Positions 1-10,177 of a stretch of 64,000 nucleotides of DNA are shown one piece after another. The first letter of the stretch is position 1, and each line of letters starts with the position of its first letter. Both the position numbers and the translations under genes were made by a program. The DNA is from Gallibacterium genomosp. 1 (GTDB lineage Bacteria > Pseudomonadota > Gammaproteobacteria > Enterobacterales > Pasteurellaceae), in assembly GCF_000771875.1 (NCBI RefSeq), contig NZ_JPXX01000012.1, positions 1 to 64,000 of the forward strand, written 5' to 3'. A model generated the notes under the pieces. That model had not been told where the DNA came from. It did not search any database and saw only the letters and a list, made by a program, of their open reading frames with translations.

Positions 1-304
1 TTTTTTAAAGAACAGGTCGCATTATTGCGACAAGGTCGTCTATACTACATTTCTTGACCTTTATTGTCAACAAGATTTTTTCAAGCTTTTTTTTCACTTT
101 CTGGGATATTCTCTTCACTTTTGAGCCAATGTTTATCCTCTCTTGTTGCGTGAGGCGGCATTATAGGGATTTTTTTATGCCTTGCAACTGTTTTTATGAC
201 GAATATCACACTTTTTTATTTAACTGCCTAGAATTTCTGCAAAATGTATTGTTTTACATCAATTTTCTTTTTAATCTGTATTTTTTACTACTATGGAGAT
301 AACT
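1..304. other. left-edge intergenic segment
   Basis: No gene is recognised in these 304 bases. A small inverted repeat (GTCGC/GCGAC, 16-31) and long T-rich stretches are visible. An 82-codon open frame at 54-302 is rich in Phe, Cys and Leu, has no ribosome binding site and runs up to the next gene, so I treat it as chance. The segment presumably carries the promoter of the gene starting at 305. Confidence 0.5.
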
Positions 305-1129
305 ATGGACTTAACTCAATTTATCGGCTTCGGAGTAGCCGGTAACTTTGCTGGGCATTTAGAACAAGCTGGTGAAGCAAAAGATTTTGAACAGGTTGTA
401 ACAAAAGAGGCTTCTCAACCGAAAGCTATTTTTCCTTTTTATGTACCTAATGCCGATAATTTTTTAGCAACTTTTCCGCTTTCATCCTCAACCATTCAAG
501 CCCCTGTGGGTGCAGATAATTTACAAATAGAGCCAGAAGTTGCCATACTATTTAATATTAGTTATGACAGCAACAAAAAAGTCATCGCTTTATCGCCTTT
601 TGCTTTTGCAGCTTATAATGATTGCTCCATCCGAAAACCTAATGCCAAGAAAATTTGTGAAAAAAAGAATTGGGGAAATGCGTCAAAAGGCATTTCGAGT
701 CGCTTTTTAGATGTCAATTCTATAGATAAAGGTGGCAAACTAGATCATTATCGTATTGCTTGTTTTCACAAAAGAAATGATATCTTGACTGCATACGGTA
801 TAGATAGCCCTATATCAGGCTATAATTATTTCAATCAAAAATTAGTAAATTGGCTAATTGACAGAATGAATAATCAGCCCGATCAAGGACCAATGAATAA
901 CATTTCTGAATTGTTGCAACAAGCCAATTATCCTTCTCAAGCAATTATCAGTATTGGTGCAACCAGATATACCGAATTTGGTGAAACCCATTATTTACAA
1001 GCTGGAGATACCAGTATCGTAGTAGTATATGATGGAAGACAATATCATCATCAACAGATTGCACAATTTGCCCAAGCCGAAAACTTCCCTGACGATATTT
1101 CTGCACTTATTCAAAAAGTAAGTGCTTAA
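305..1129 (+). CDS. DUF5718-like conserved protein
   Basis: A 274-residue soluble protein with no signal peptide or membrane segment. The N-terminus (IGFGVAGNFAGHLEQAGEA) and overall length recall the DUF5718 family of unknown function; I recall the family only from memory and no catalytic motif is clear to me. The frame is open from an ATG at 293, but I chose the ATG at 305 because GGAG at 295-298 then sits at normal Shine-Dalgarno distance and the conserved sequence starts right after it. It stands alone and is convergent with era, sharing a bidirectional terminator. A distant relation to the fumarylacetoacetate-hydrolase fold is possible but is inference. Confidence 0.7.
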   Translation: MDLTQFIGFGVAGNFAGHLEQAGEAKDFEQVVTKEASQPKAIFPFYVPNADNFLATFPLSSSTIQAPVGADNLQIEPEVAILFNISYDSNKKVIALSPFAFAAYNDCSIRKPNAKKICEKKNWGNASKGISSRFLDVNSIDKGGKLDHYRIACFHKRNDILTAYGIDSPISGYNYFNQKLVNWLIDRMNNQPDQGPMNNISELLQQANYPSQAIISIGATRYTEFGETHYLQAGDTSIVVVYDGRQYHHQQIAQFAQAENFPDDISALIQKVSA

Positions 1130-1136
1130 TTAATGA

Positions 1137-1174
1137 AAAACCTCAAAAATCTGCTTTTTTGAGGTTTTCTTTTT
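1137..1174. terminator. bidirectional terminator between the DUF5718-like gene and era
   Basis: Perfect 13-bp inverted repeat (1137-1149 and 1156-1168, AAAACCTC/GAGGTTTT core) with a 6-nt loop. A-rich and T-rich flanks give a U-tract in both directions, and the convergent genes end on either side. It reaches the era stop codon. Confidence 0.85.
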
Positions 1175-2097
1175 TAGTCATCCATATAGCCTAGACTTCT
1201 TAACGCTCGTTCATCATCAGCCCAACCACTTTTCACTTTGACCCAAAGTTCCAAATGCACTTTCGCATCGAATAATCGTTGCATATCCTGTCGAGCTTCC
1301 GTTCCAATCGTTTTTAATTTTTGACCCTGATGACCAATCACCATTTTTTTCTGTCCATCACGCTCAACTAAAATTAATCCATTAATTTCATAAGTGCCAC
1401 GTTCATTAATTTTAAACTGCTCAATTTCTACTGTAACGGAATAAGGCAACTCTTCTCCCATAAAACGCATTAACTTCTCACGAATGATTTCTGATGCCAT
1501 AAAACGTTGAGAACGGTCGGTAACATACTCCTCCGGAAAATGGTGAACGCCTTTGTGTAAAAATTGACGCACAATCGCTTTTAATTGATGCACATTATTG
1601 CCTCGCTGTGCCGAAATAGGCACAACCTCTTTAAATGAAAACTTTTCTGTCAATTGCTGAATGAAAGGCAACAATTCATCTTTATTTTTCACATTATCAA
1701 TTTTATTGATGGCCAACACTACCGGCGCTTTCGCACTGCGTAATTTTGTCAACACCATTTCATCATCATCAGTCCAATGGGTGCCATCAACAACAAAAAT
1801 GATTAAATCTACATCTCCAATTGCACTACTCGCCGCACGATTCATCAAACGATTAATCGCACGTTTCTCTTCAATATGAAGTCCCGGAGTATCAACATAT
1901 ACCGCTTGATACACACCATCCGTATCAATTCCAACAATACGATGGCGTGTAGTTTGAGCTTTTCTTGAAGTAATGGATATTTTTTGCCCTAAAATTTTAT
2001 TTAATAGTGTTGATTTACCGACATTCGGCCTCCCAACAATAGCGATAAAACCACAATAGGTTTCTTGTTGATTATCTGTTTGATGATCTACTGTCAT
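1174..2097 (-). CDS. era: GTPase Era
   Basis: Essential ribosome-assembly GTPase that binds the 3' end of 16S rRNA. The 307-residue protein shows G1 GRPNVGKS at residues 22-29, an effector region with TTRHRI, G3 DTPG near residue 69, G4 NKID near 132, and a C-terminal KH domain ([11 protein letters not shown]). Length fits the family. It is the last gene of the minus-strand run lepA-lepB-rnc-era and starts 11 nt after the rnc stop, so it is probably co-transcribed and coupled. Nothing unusual was seen. Confidence 0.97.
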   Translation of the reverse strand: MTVDHQTDNQQETYCGFIAIVGRPNVGKSTLLNKILGQKISITSRKAQTTRHRIVGIDTDGVYQAVYVDTPGLHIEEKRAINRLMNRAASSAIGDVDLIIFVVDGTHWTDDDEMVLTKLRSAKAPVVLAINKIDNVKNKDELLPFIQQLTEKFSFKEVVPISAQRGNNVHQLKAIVRQFLHKGVHHFPEEYVTDRSQRFMASEIIREKLMRFMGEELPYSVTVEIEQFKINERGTYEINGLILVERDGQKKMVIGHQGQKLKTIGTEARQDMQRLFDAKVHLELWVKVKSGWADDERALRSLGYMDD

Positions 2098-2108
2098 TAT
2101 GCTCTCAT

Positions 2109-2789
2109 TTATTTTATTTTCAATGCAGACAAAATTTTCTCTGCCACAGCTTGTTCTGCTTTACGACGACTACTGCCGACGCCTTCAAATAAAGTTTCAG
2201 ATTGTGAGATCTTACAGGTCACTTTAAAAGTTTGATTATGCGCTTCACCTTTAATTTCCACCACTTTATAAGTTGGCAGAGGTTGACGAATACCCTGTAG
2301 ATATTCCTGTAAACGTGTTTTCGGATCTTTTTGATTATCGCCAGGCTTAATTTCTGCTAAGCGTTGTTGATACCATTTTAAAACAGTATCTTTCACTTTC
2401 TCAAAATTACTGTCTAAATAAATCGCACCAATAATCGCTTCCACACAATCAGAAAGGATTGAGCTTCTGCGATAACCACCACTTTTTAATTCACCCGGTC
2501 CTAATTTCAAATATTCACCCAAATCAAACTCTACTGCAATTTGAGCTAAAGTCTGTTCCCTAACTAGAGTAGCACGCATACGACTTAAATCCCCTTCAGC
2601 AGATTTAGGAAATTGATGATATAACGCCTCACCAATCGTAAAGTTTAAGATCGAATCACCTAAAAATTCTAAACGTTCATTATGTTCACTTGCCGCACTA
2701 CGATGGGTTAAAGCTTGTTGCAATAACACCATTTTTTTAAATTGATAATTCAATTTATTTTGTAATCTATCTAAATGTTGATTATTCAT
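2109..2789 (-). CDS. rnc: ribonuclease III
   Basis: Double-strand-specific endoribonuclease that processes rRNA precursors and structured mRNAs. The 226-residue protein carries the RNase III signature [11 protein letters not shown] near residues 39-49 with its metal-binding acidic residues, a second acidic site ([13 protein letters not shown]), and a C-terminal dsRNA-binding domain ending [13 protein letters not shown]. The start lies only 2 nt after the lepB stop. The lepB-rnc-era order is the standard gammaproteobacterial one, where RNase III commonly autoregulates its own operon; I did not identify a specific processing hairpin here. Confidence 0.97.
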   Translation of the reverse strand: MNNQHLDRLQNKLNYQFKKMVLLQQALTHRSAASEHNERLEFLGDSILNFTIGEALYHQFPKSAEGDLSRMRATLVREQTLAQIAVEFDLGEYLKLGPGELKSGGYRRSSILSDCVEAIIGAIYLDSNFEKVKDTVLKWYQQRLAEIKPGDNQKDPKTRLQEYLQGIRQPLPTYKVVEIKGEAHNQTFKVTCKISQSETLFEGVGSSRRKAEQAVAEKILSALKIK

Positions 2790-2791
2790 AA

Positions 2792-3763
2792 CTATTTAAT
2801 TTGTTTAAAGAAACGCTCAGTCCGAATACCTCTCGGCCACTCACCTTCTTTTTTATCTAAACTTAACCAAATTACAGTAGCTTTACCAACAATATTTTTT
2901 TCCGGCACAAATCCCCAAAAACGGCTATCATTGCTATTATCTCGATTATCGCCCATCACAAAATACTCACCTTTCGGCACAGTCCATTCGCCGGCCGCAT
3001 TTCCATCTTGTTTAAAATAATAAGGGTCATAATTAAAACGATCTGGATTAAGTAAAATCTGATGTGTTACTGCACCTATTTCAGTTCGTTCAATTTGTGA
3101 GTTACCGTGATAAACGAACTCCGGATTAGGTTCAAATCCCTCATACTGATAAGTTTGGCTTTCACAAACATCCTGACCACAAGCTGGTGTTATCGTTAAA
3201 ACGCCATCCTGCTGATCATACTTAATATGATCTCCAGGTAATCCAATAACACGTTTAATATAATCCACGTTCGGTTGCATTGGTGCTTTAAAAACAATGA
3301 CATCACCACGTTTCGGCTCGCCTAACGCCACCCACTTTTCCTGAAATACCGGATCTTTAATACCATACTCATATTTATTGACCAATAAGAAATCCCCTAC
3401 TCTCAAAGTAGGTTCCATTGAACCAGAAGGAATTTGGAATGGTTCATATAAAAAAGAACGCACAATTAATACTACTGCCAACACAGGAAATAATGAAGCA
3501 ATAAATTCCGCACTTTCTGAAATTGGCTCTATTTTTGATTTTTCTTCATCTGTTAACTGTTTACCACTACGTTGCTCTGCTCTTGCAATTTGACGCTGAC
3601 GTTTCGGTTTCAGTACAAAACGTTGATGACACCAAAAAATACCCGATAACACCGAGAACACAATTAACAAAATTGTGAATGTATTCGGTAGTTGAAAATA
3701 ATCCAACACTTTCCACAGGATAAATCCAACTACTAACAAAATAGGCAAGAAAAAGTTTGACAT
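2792..3763 (-). CDS. lepB: signal peptidase I
   Basis: Inner-membrane serine protease that removes signal peptides from Sec and Tat substrates. The 323-residue protein has two N-terminal membrane segments (about residues 4-22 and 26-46), a cytoplasmic charged linker, a further hydrophobic stretch near 90-108, then the periplasmic catalytic domain. Catalytic Ser is in PSGSMEPT, the general-base Lys in [11 protein letters not shown], and box E is [17 protein letters not shown]. It follows lepA by 9 nt in one operon. Two Cys (ACGQDVCES) match the usual periplasmic disulfide loop. Confidence 0.97.
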   Translation of the reverse strand: MSNFFLPILLVVGFILWKVLDYFQLPNTFTILLIVFSVLSGIFWCHQRFVLKPKRQRQIARAEQRSGKQLTDEEKSKIEPISESAEFIASLFPVLAVVLIVRSFLYEPFQIPSGSMEPTLRVGDFLLVNKYEYGIKDPVFQEKWVALGEPKRGDVIVFKAPMQPNVDYIKRVIGLPGDHIKYDQQDGVLTITPACGQDVCESQTYQYEGFEPNPEFVYHGNSQIERTEIGAVTHQILLNPDRFNYDPYYFKQDGNAAGEWTVPKGEYFVMGDNRDNSNDSRFWGFVPEKNIVGKATVIWLSLDKKEGEWPRGIRTERFFKQIK

Positions 3764-3772
3764 ACTTGCTCC

Positions 3773-5569
3773 TTATTTATCTTTTCCAACGTGTAGAATC
3801 GCCAAAAACGCCTCTTGGGGAACTTCAACATTACCAAGCGATTTCATCCGCTTTTTACCCTCTTTTTGTTTCTGCAATAGTTTCTTCTTACGACTAACAT
3901 CACCACCATAACATTTTGCCAACACGTTTTTCCGTAACTGTTTTACTGTTGAGCGTGCGATAATATGGTTGCCAATTGCTGCCTGAATCGCAATATCGAA
4001 TTGTTGACGAGGAATAAGCTCTTTCATTTTCTCTACCAACTCTCGACCACGATAAGGCGCATTATCTTTATGAACAATCAACGCTAAAGCGTCTACACGC
4101 TCCCCATTAATCATTATATCTACTCGCACCATATCTGCCGCTTGGAAACGTTTAAATGAATAATCCAAAGACGCATAGCCACGCGAAGTTGATTTCAAAC
4201 GGTCAAAGAAATCCAACACCACCTCACCCATTGGCATTTCATATGTCAATGCCACTTGATTACCGTGATATACCATATGCGTCTGTACACCACGTTTCTC
4301 AACACACAGAGTAATTACATTACCAAGATATTCCTGTGGCAGTAACATATTACATTCAGCAATAGGCTCTCTGATTTCAGCAATATTATTAATTGGTGGC
4401 AATTTTGCCGGACTATCGACATATAATACTTCTCCGTTTGTCATCGCCACTTCGTATATTACTGTCGGTGCAGTAGTAATTAAATCTAGATCATATTCTC
4501 GCTCCAAACGTTCTTGGATAATTTCCATATGTAATAAACCCAAGAAGCCACAACGAAAACCGAAGCCAAGCGCACTAGAATTTTCCGGTTCATAAAATAG
4601 CGATGCATCATTTAAACTTAATTTTCCTAATGCATCTCGGAATGCTTCATAATCATCGGAACTAACAGGAAATAAGCCTGCATATACTTGCGGTTTTACT
4701 TTTTTAAACCCCGGTAATGGTTTTAATGCAGGATTAAATTGTAATGTCAAAGTATCTCCTACCGGTGCGCCAAGAATATCTTTAATACCACAAACAACCC
4801 AGCCAACCTCACCACACGATAATTCATTCTTATCAACCTGTTTAGGTGTAAAAATACCTAATCTATCAACACCATAACTTTGACCGGTGCTCATTACTTT
4901 AATCTTATCACCTTTCTTTAAGGTTCCATTTTTTATACGAACTAAAGAAACCACACCTAAATAATTATCAAACCACGAATCAATAATTAACGCTTGTAAC
5001 GGCGCTTCAGGATCACCTTGTGGTGCTGGAATACGTTTAACAATTTCTTCCAATACATCCTCAACTCCGACGCCAGTTTTCGCCGAACAACGAACTGCAT
5101 CAATTGCATCAATCCCGACAATATCCTCAATCTCTTCCGCCACTCTTTCCGGATCGGCCGCCGGCAAATCAATCTTATTCAAGATCGGCACTACCTCAAG
5201 ATCCATCTCAATTGCTGTATAACAATTCGCCAAAGTTTGAGCCTCAACGCCTTGTCCAGCATCAACCACTAATAAAGCTCCTTCACAAGCTGCCAACGAA
5301 CGGGAAACTTCATAAGAAAAGTCTACATGCCCGGGAGTATCAATAAAATTTAACTGATAAATTTCACCATTTTTCGCTGTATAATTTAATGTAACGCTTT
5401 GTGCCTTAATAGTAATGCCACGCTCACGCTCTAAATCCATTGAATCTAATACTTGAGCTTCCATTTCACGGTCACTTAAACCACCACAAATTTGAATAAG
5501 ACGATCTGATAGAGTGGACTTGCCGTGATCGATATGAGCAATAATTGAGAAATTACGGATATTCTTCAT
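3773..5569 (-). CDS. lepA: elongation factor 4 (LepA)
   Basis: Ribosome-bound translational GTPase that acts on stalled or mis-translocated ribosomes and in 30S assembly. The 598-residue length is standard. G1 AHIDHGKST lies at residues 11-19, the switch region has [10 protein letters not shown], then DTPGHVDF and NKIDLP, followed by EF-G-like domains and the LepA-specific C-terminus with the lysine-rich [16 protein letters not shown]. First gene of the lepA-lepB-rnc-era run; about 145 nt of intergenic DNA separates it from the nfuA stop. Confidence 0.97.
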   Translation of the reverse strand: MKNIRNFSIIAHIDHGKSTLSDRLIQICGGLSDREMEAQVLDSMDLERERGITIKAQSVTLNYTAKNGEIYQLNFIDTPGHVDFSYEVSRSLAACEGALLVVDAGQGVEAQTLANCYTAIEMDLEVVPILNKIDLPAADPERVAEEIEDIVGIDAIDAVRCSAKTGVGVEDVLEEIVKRIPAPQGDPEAPLQALIIDSWFDNYLGVVSLVRIKNGTLKKGDKIKVMSTGQSYGVDRLGIFTPKQVDKNELSCGEVGWVVCGIKDILGAPVGDTLTLQFNPALKPLPGFKKVKPQVYAGLFPVSSDDYEAFRDALGKLSLNDASLFYEPENSSALGFGFRCGFLGLLHMEIIQERLEREYDLDLITTAPTVIYEVAMTNGEVLYVDSPAKLPPINNIAEIREPIAECNMLLPQEYLGNVITLCVEKRGVQTHMVYHGNQVALTYEMPMGEVVLDFFDRLKSTSRGYASLDYSFKRFQAADMVRVDIMINGERVDALALIVHKDNAPYRGRELVEKMKELIPRQQFDIAIQAAIGNHIIARSTVKQLRKNVLAKCYGGDVSRKKKLLQKQKEGKKRMKSLGNVEVPQEAFLAILHVGKDK

Positions 5570-5682
5570 AAATGGATAATTTTAATAAAATAGTTGATTA
5601 ATCAAATAAACCGCAAGATTTTACAAGAAACTAGCAAAAACTGCTACAAGAAAGGAATTTGTCAACAATATATCAAAAATAT

Positions 5683-5700
5683 GGCAGGAATAGTCCTGCC
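5683..5700 (-). terminator. terminator downstream of nfuA
   Basis: Perfect 7-bp stem GGCAGGA/TCCTGCC with a 4-nt loop, followed on the minus strand by an AT-rich stretch containing five T. It lies 14 nt past the nfuA stop codon. Confidence 0.65.
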
Positions 5701-5714
5701 CTTAACTTAACATT

Positions 5715-6299
5715 TTAATAATAAGAATGTTCACCACGTTGGTGTTCTGTAACATCTTTTACACCTGTCAGTTCACCTTCAAATTGTGCCAATAACTGTT
5801 TTTCCACACCATCTTTCAATGTAACATCAACCATTGAACATCCATTACAACCGCCACCGAATTGAAGAATTGCTTCGCCTTTATCAGTAATTTCAATCAA
5901 AGTTATGCGTCCGCCGTGGTTTGCCAACTGCGGATTAATCTGTGTTTGAATAACATATTCAACACGTTCAATTAATGGTGCATCATCCGCTACTTTACGC
6001 ATTTTGGCATTCGGTGCTTTTAAAGTTAATTGTGACCCCATTTCATCAGTCACAAAATCAATTTCCGCATCCTCCAAAAACGGCAAACTTAACTCATCAA
6101 CAAACGCTGAAAATGTTTCATATTTCATTTCATGGTCTGTTGCTTCAACTGCTGATTTCGGACAATAAGACACCCCGCATTCCGCATTCGGTGTACCCGG
6201 ATTAACGACAAAAATACGGATATTTGTTCCCTCTTCCTGTTGATCAAGCAGTTTACGGAAATGTGCCTGTGCCGCACTGGAAATCACAATTTGCTGCAT
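5715..6299 (-). CDS. nfuA: Fe-S biogenesis protein NfuA
   Basis: Carrier that delivers 4Fe-4S clusters to apo-enzymes, especially under oxidative stress or iron limitation. The 194-residue protein has the two-part NfuA layout: an N-terminal degenerate A-type scaffold domain (residues about 1-100) and a C-terminal Nfu domain with the cluster-ligating motif GGGCNGCSM. Neighbouring comF/gntX upstream is the same arrangement as in enterobacteria. A 105-nt gap separates the two genes, so separate or shared transcription cannot be decided from the sequence. Confidence 0.95.
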   Translation of the reverse strand: MQQIVISSAAQAHFRKLLDQQEEGTNIRIFVVNPGTPNAECGVSYCPKSAVEATDHEMKYETFSAFVDELSLPFLEDAEIDFVTDEMGSQLTLKAPNAKMRKVADDAPLIERVEYVIQTQINPQLANHGGRITLIEITDKGEAILQFGGGCNGCSMVDVTLKDGVEKQLLAQFEGELTGVKDVTEHQRGEHSYY

Positions 6300-6404
6300 A
6301 ATTTATCTATCCTTTTTGTTAATACTTGACTGATATGGTCGGGAATAATACGCCTAATCTAAAATTTTTTCTACTCCCTCACTCAATTAAACCGAAAGGA
6401 AAAA

Positions 6405-7103
6405 TCATTTTTGCGTTCTACACAATGCCCATACCTGAATTTCTGCCAACTCCTGTTGCATCAGGCAACGACAAATTGCCTCCATTGTCGCTCCGGTAGT
6501 GATAACATCATCAATTAACGCAATTCGCTTTATTTGCGCCGGAAGACGCTGTTTTAAGGCAAATGCCTGTTGCATATTTTGCTCTCTTTGCCAGCTATTT
6601 TTGCCTCGCTGTGTCGAGGTAGCACGTTGACGAATAATAGCATTCTCTAAATAGGGAATATTCAACCAGCGACTTAAATATCGAGCTAACAATGAAGATT
6701 GATTATAACCGCGTCCCCACTGTCTTTTATGATGTAACGGCACCGGAATTAACAACTCCGGCAATTCTAATTGATGTGTTCGTCTCGCTTCTCTAACAGA
6801 CAATAACAGCAATCTTGCTAAACTTCGATCCAACCAATAATCTTGCCGAAATTTAAAACGATAAATAAGCGATTGCAACGGTTCTTCAAACGCCGAAACA
6901 AATACTATTTTTTGCCATAACGGCGGTGTTAATAAACAAATACCACAACGTTGCCGATTCTCTGGTAATTTTGTACCACAACAACCACAATAATGAAATT
7001 TCTTAATCTGTTTATAACAAAATGAACAAAGCCCGTGTACCGCAATCTGCAAACGTCTTCCACATTGAATGCAACAAAAATCAAAAATATTATTCCGCTT
7101 CAT
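6405..7103 (-). CDS. comF: ComF/GntX family phosphoribosyltransferase-like protein
   Basis: Protein of the ComF family, needed for DNA uptake/processing during natural transformation in Haemophilus and Bacillus. The 232 residues start with a zinc-finger-like cysteine-rich section (CCIQCG, CSFC, CGCCG, RCGIC between residues 10 and 58), followed by a phosphoribosyltransferase fold: PVPLHHKRQWGRGYNQ and the PRPP-binding loop IALIDDVITTGAT. It stands alone upstream of nfuA rather than in a com operon. A CRP-like site lies in the promoter region. Biochemical activity of the family is not established. Confidence 0.88.
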   Translation of the reverse strand: MKRNNIFDFCCIQCGRRLQIAVHGLCSFCYKQIKKFHYCGCCGTKLPENRQRCGICLLTPPLWQKIVFVSAFEEPLQSLIYRFKFRQDYWLDRSLARLLLLSVREARRTHQLELPELLIPVPLHHKRQWGRGYNQSSLLARYLSRWLNIPYLENAIIRQRATSTQRGKNSWQREQNMQQAFALKQRLPAQIKRIALIDDVITTGATMEAICRCLMQQELAEIQVWALCRTQK

Positions 7104-7151
7104 TCCATTATCGTAATCAAAATCCTTAAACTATTAATGAGATAATGATAA

Positions 7152-7173
7152 TTTTTGTGAAGAGGATCGAGAA
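7152..7173. promoter_or_regulatory. possible CRP/Sxy-type site between comF and the HAD gene
   Basis: The divergent 122-bp region contains TTTTTGTGA-N6-TCGAGAAA. The left half matches the CRP core TGTGA; the right half resembles the TCGCA half of the CRP-S sites that control Pasteurellaceae competence genes rather than canonical TCACA. It is about 50 bp from either start codon, so it could serve comF, the HAD gene or neither. Pattern match only. Confidence 0.3.
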
Positions 7174-7225
7174 ATAAAGAAAAACTGCTAAAATTAACAC
7201 TCTTTTCATTATCTCAAGGCAAGTT

Positions 7226-8044
7226 ATGACAAAACCAGACATTAAAATTATCTTTTTCGATATTGACGAAACACTTTACGTAAAAAATAAAGCTATTCTG
7301 CCTGCCAGCGTGCCAAGCGTAATCCGCAGTTTAAAACATAAGGGCATTATTCCGGCTATCGCTACTGGACGAGCAAGATGTGCTTTTCCAGAAAAAATTG
7401 ATCAATTAATCAAGCAAGAAGGTATCGAATTATTTGTAACTATTAACGGCCAATATAATAGTTATAAAAATCAAGTCATTAGCAAACATCCTATTGCTAC
7501 AACAGATATTGAAAGAATTATCCATTTTTTACATACACACCAAATAGATTATGCTTTTGTCAGCAATGAAGCCATTGCAGTTTCTAACATTACGCCACAA
7601 TTAAAAGAGGCACTTGATCCTATTACTACCCGATATTTTATCGACAAAGACTACTATAAAACGCACGACATTTATCAACTTTTACTTTTCTATCCTGAAT
7701 CACAAGACCAATTTATCGCCGACTCAGGCATTTTAGGTGAACAATTTAAAACTGTCCGCTGGCACGACTATTCTGTGGATTGCCTTATCGCAAGTGGCTC
7801 AAAAGCAAGCGGTATTGATTCTGTTATAAACTATTTCGGTTTCACAATTGATAATGTGATGGCATTTGGCGATGGTTTAAATGATATTGAAATGATAACT
7901 CATGTCGGTACAGGTGTAGCGATGGGTAATGCTCATCCCGAACTGAAAAAAATTGCTAATTATGTTACTGAAGATATTGAACACGATGGTGTTCTCAAAG
8001 GTTTATTGGCTTTAGGTGTGTTAACTGAAGATGATTTAATTTAG
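7226..8044 (+). CDS. Cof-type HAD-IIB family hydrolase
   Basis: Predicted cytosolic phosphatase of the haloacid dehalogenase superfamily, Cof/YidA type, acting on small phosphorylated metabolites; the substrate cannot be predicted. In 272 residues all four HAD motifs are visible: motif I FFDIDETL near residue 10 (nucleophile and acid/base Asp), motif II ATGR near 47, a motif III lysine, and motif IV FGDGLNDIEM near 213. The insert between motifs II and III is the C2B cap. Transcribed alone, divergently from comF, with a strong hairpin after its stop. Confidence 0.92.
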   Translation: MTKPDIKIIFFDIDETLYVKNKAILPASVPSVIRSLKHKGIIPAIATGRARCAFPEKIDQLIKQEGIELFVTINGQYNSYKNQVISKHPIATTDIERIIHFLHTHQIDYAFVSNEAIAVSNITPQLKEALDPITTRYFIDKDYYKTHDIYQLLLFYPESQDQFIADSGILGEQFKTVRWHDYSVDCLIASGSKASGIDSVINYFGFTIDNVMAFGDGLNDIEMITHVGTGVAMGNAHPELKKIANYVTEDIEHDGVLKGLLALGVLTEDDLI

Positions 8045-8051
8045 GATATTA

Positions 8052-8092
8052 AAGTGGCTTAATTTTTTACAGAAAAAACAGTTAAGCCACTT
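8052..8092. terminator. hairpin between convergent HAD and transketolase genes
   Basis: Long inverted repeat with perfect 10-bp outer arms AAGTGGCTTA/TAAGCCACTT and an inner TTTTTT/AAAAAA pairing, so the stem is extensive. It sits between convergent stop codons at 8044 and 8112. The usual 3' U-tract is weak, so termination is inferred from position and stem strength. Confidence 0.55.
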
Positions 8093-8111
8093 ATAAACGC
8101 TCTCTTTTTAA

Positions 8112-9056
8112 TTAAAATATTGATAATGCTTGTTTAACAATATCCTCTGCAGTAAGTTGGTACTCTTTTTGCAAAAAATCGACCGTTCCCACTTGACCAT
8201 AACGATGTTTTATCCCTACTCTTCTCATTGGCACAGGACAATGTTCAACTAGCACTTCGGCAACTGCCGAGCCTAAACCGTTTTCAATACTATGATTTTC
8301 ACAGGTCACTACTTTTCCTGTTTGTTGGGCAAATTTCACTATCGTTTCTGCATCTATCGGTTTTAAGGTGAACATATCAATTACGGCTGCGGAAATTTGA
8401 TGCTGTTCAGCTAAAATATCCGCCGCTCTTAACGCTTCTGCAACCATAATGCCATTAGCAATTAATGTCACATCCTTTCCTTGTTGCAAAACTTTTGCTT
8501 TACCGATAACAAATTCTTCATTGTCAGAATAAATTTTTGTCGCCTGCTTACGCATTGTTCTCACCCAATAAAAACCTTTCAATAATGCTAATTGACGCAC
8601 AATATTTTTCATCATTGTCGCATCAGTCATTTCCATTACTGTTGCATAAGCCAAACCTCTAACAATTCCCATATCTTCAAACGACATATGTGTTCCACCA
8701 TTATGTGCAGAAGTAATACCGGCATCAGAAGCAATCACTTTCACATTATTTTGCTGATAATCTACCGACATAAATAGTTGATCGAAACATCTGCGACTGG
8801 CAAAAGCTGTGAATGTATGAAAAAACGGAATATGTCCGGCTATCGACATTCCTGCTGCTAAACCGATACTATGCGCTTCCATAATGCCACAATTAATCAC
8901 ATTTTTCGGATACAGCTTCTGTACTTTATCCATCGACATAGAGCTCATTAAATCTGCTTCTAAATCAATGATTAAAGGATTTTCTTGGATCAATTCAGCC
9001 ATAGTAGAGGCATAAACTGCTCTCATTTCCAGAGTATCTTTTTCTAAATTACGCAT
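8112..9056 (-). CDS. transketolase, C-terminal subunit
   Basis: Second half of a split transketolase: the pyrimidine-binding and C-terminal domains of a thiamine-diphosphate enzyme moving two-carbon units between sugar phosphates. I place the start at 9056 (314 residues, MRNLEKDTLE) because GGAGG lies 6 nt upstream; the frame itself is open 11 codons further. It overlaps the N-terminal subunit stop by 8 nt, implying translational coupling. Conserved features include ADLMSSM, NCGIMEAHSIGLAAGMS and NGIMVAEAL. Split subunits of this kind usually accompany a sugar PTS; here only a PTS remnant is left. Confidence 0.9.
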   Translation of the reverse strand: MRNLEKDTLEMRAVYASTMAELIQENPLIIDLEADLMSSMSMDKVQKLYPKNVINCGIMEAHSIGLAAGMSIAGHIPFFHTFTAFASRRCFDQLFMSVDYQQNNVKVIASDAGITSAHNGGTHMSFEDMGIVRGLAYATVMEMTDATMMKNIVRQLALLKGFYWVRTMRKQATKIYSDNEEFVIGKAKVLQQGKDVTLIANGIMVAEALRAADILAEQHQISAAVIDMFTLKPIDAETIVKFAQQTGKVVTCENHSIENGLGSAVAEVLVEHCPVPMRRVGIKHRYGQVGTVDFLQKEYQLTAEDIVKQALSIF

Positions 9057-9873
9057 TCTTAACCTCCAACTCTGCAATGGCCTTTTCAATCTGCGCCTTC
9101 ATTTCATCATTTAGTCTTAAATGATGACTATTTTGCAAACCTTCCAAATAAGGCACGCCTTGTCCTTTCTTCGTGTTTAGAATGATAACTTTCGGTTTGT
9201 CTTGTGCTGGTTCAGATAAAATTCGAGCCAACATTTGTACATCAGCTCCATCAACGGCAAGGCAATTAAAACCAAACGCAGTAAATTTCTCCTGCAAATT
9301 AAAAGGAGCTATGATCTCTGTTAAAGCTCCATCCAACTGCATTTTGTTGTAATCCACCATCACAGTGAGATTAGTTAAACGATGATGAGCAATAAATTGA
9401 AACGCTTCCCAACATTGCCCTTCATTTAATTCACCGTCCCCCACTATACAAAATGTTCTGTTCGGCAAATTTCTTAATTGATGAGAAAAAGCAATTCCGC
9501 TAGCAATTGATAAACCTTGTCCCAAAGAACCGGTTGTCACATCAACACCAAGTGTTTTCAAACGATCCGGATGACTAGGTAACAATGTGCCATTTCGATT
9601 GAGTGTTTTTAATTGCTCTAATGGGAAATATCCCTTTAATGCTAATGTACTATATAAAGCAGGGCCTGCGTGTCCTTTTGATAACACAAAATAATCTCGC
9701 TCATTCCAATTTGGATTTTTCGGATCAATTTTCATCACCTTTCCATATAATGCAGCAAGAGCCTCTACCACAGACAAACTACCGCCGAAATGACCAAATC
9801 CTAAATTCATCAACATTTTTAATGTTTCAATTCTAATTTGATTAGCAAATTGGATCAGATTAGTTTCCATCAT
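9049..9873 (-). CDS. transketolase, N-terminal subunit
   Basis: First half of a split transketolase, holding the diphosphate-binding domain for thiamine diphosphate. In 274 residues it shows SKGHAGPALY, PSHPDR, TTGSLGQGLS and the ThDP/Mg motif GDGELNEGQ...N (VDYNKMQLDG). An intact pair with the C-terminal subunit, so a functional heteromeric enzyme is plausible. Upstream, 7 nt from its start, is the truncated PTS IIC gene, so the pair was probably the distal part of a sugar-uptake operon and has lost its original promoter. How it is expressed now is unclear. Confidence 0.92.
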   Translation of the reverse strand: MMETNLIQFANQIRIETLKMLMNLGFGHFGGSLSVVEALAALYGKVMKIDPKNPNWNERDYFVLSKGHAGPALYSTLALKGYFPLEQLKTLNRNGTLLPSHPDRLKTLGVDVTTGSLGQGLSIASGIAFSHQLRNLPNRTFCIVGDGELNEGQCWEAFQFIAHHRLTNLTVMVDYNKMQLDGALTEIIAPFNLQEKFTAFGFNCLAVDGADVQMLARILSEPAQDKPKVIILNTKKGQGVPYLEGLQNSHHLRLNDEMKAQIEKAIAELEVKNA

Positions 9874-9880
9874 CTACCCC

Positions 9881-10174
9881 TTAATTATTTGCTTTTTCTT
9901 TTTTAAGATAGTTGTAAGCCACTAACGCTATAAATAAACTGACAATCACAACAGTAATAATATTTTTATCCCAATAATTCGCCATATTTCCTAAGATAAT
10001 GCCCACTACCCCAAAATCTGCATCTGAGAAAGTAGTATTTGAAAATCCCAAGTTTCCTAATACAGGCAATAGGAATACAGGAAGGAATGTAATTAATATG
10101 CCGTGTGCAAATGCACCTAGAATTGCACCTCTTCTTCCACCCATTGCATTACCGAATACACCAGCAGTTGCAGT
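9881..10174 (-). pseudogene. truncated PTS IIC component (UlaA-like), C-terminal remnant
   Basis: Only about the last 97 residues of an ascorbate-type PTS permease are left. The frame reads GNAMGGRRGAILGAFAHG, then a hydrophobic segment, NTTFSDADFG, a last membrane segment and a KKEK tail. An ATG at 10144 falls inside the GGRRGA region, but the homologous reading continues upstream of it to about 10174 and then stops making sense. The full family protein is above 400 residues, so most of the gene is missing. The break coincides with the broken 5' end of the divergent LacI-type gene, which indicates one deletion that removed both gene starts and the shared promoter region. Confidence 0.82.
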
Positions 10175-10177
10175 ACA

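Noticed and set aside
54-302. 82-codon plus-strand frame at the left edge
   Set aside because: Very skewed Phe/Leu/Cys composition, no ribosome binding site, and it overlaps the real start region of the next gene.
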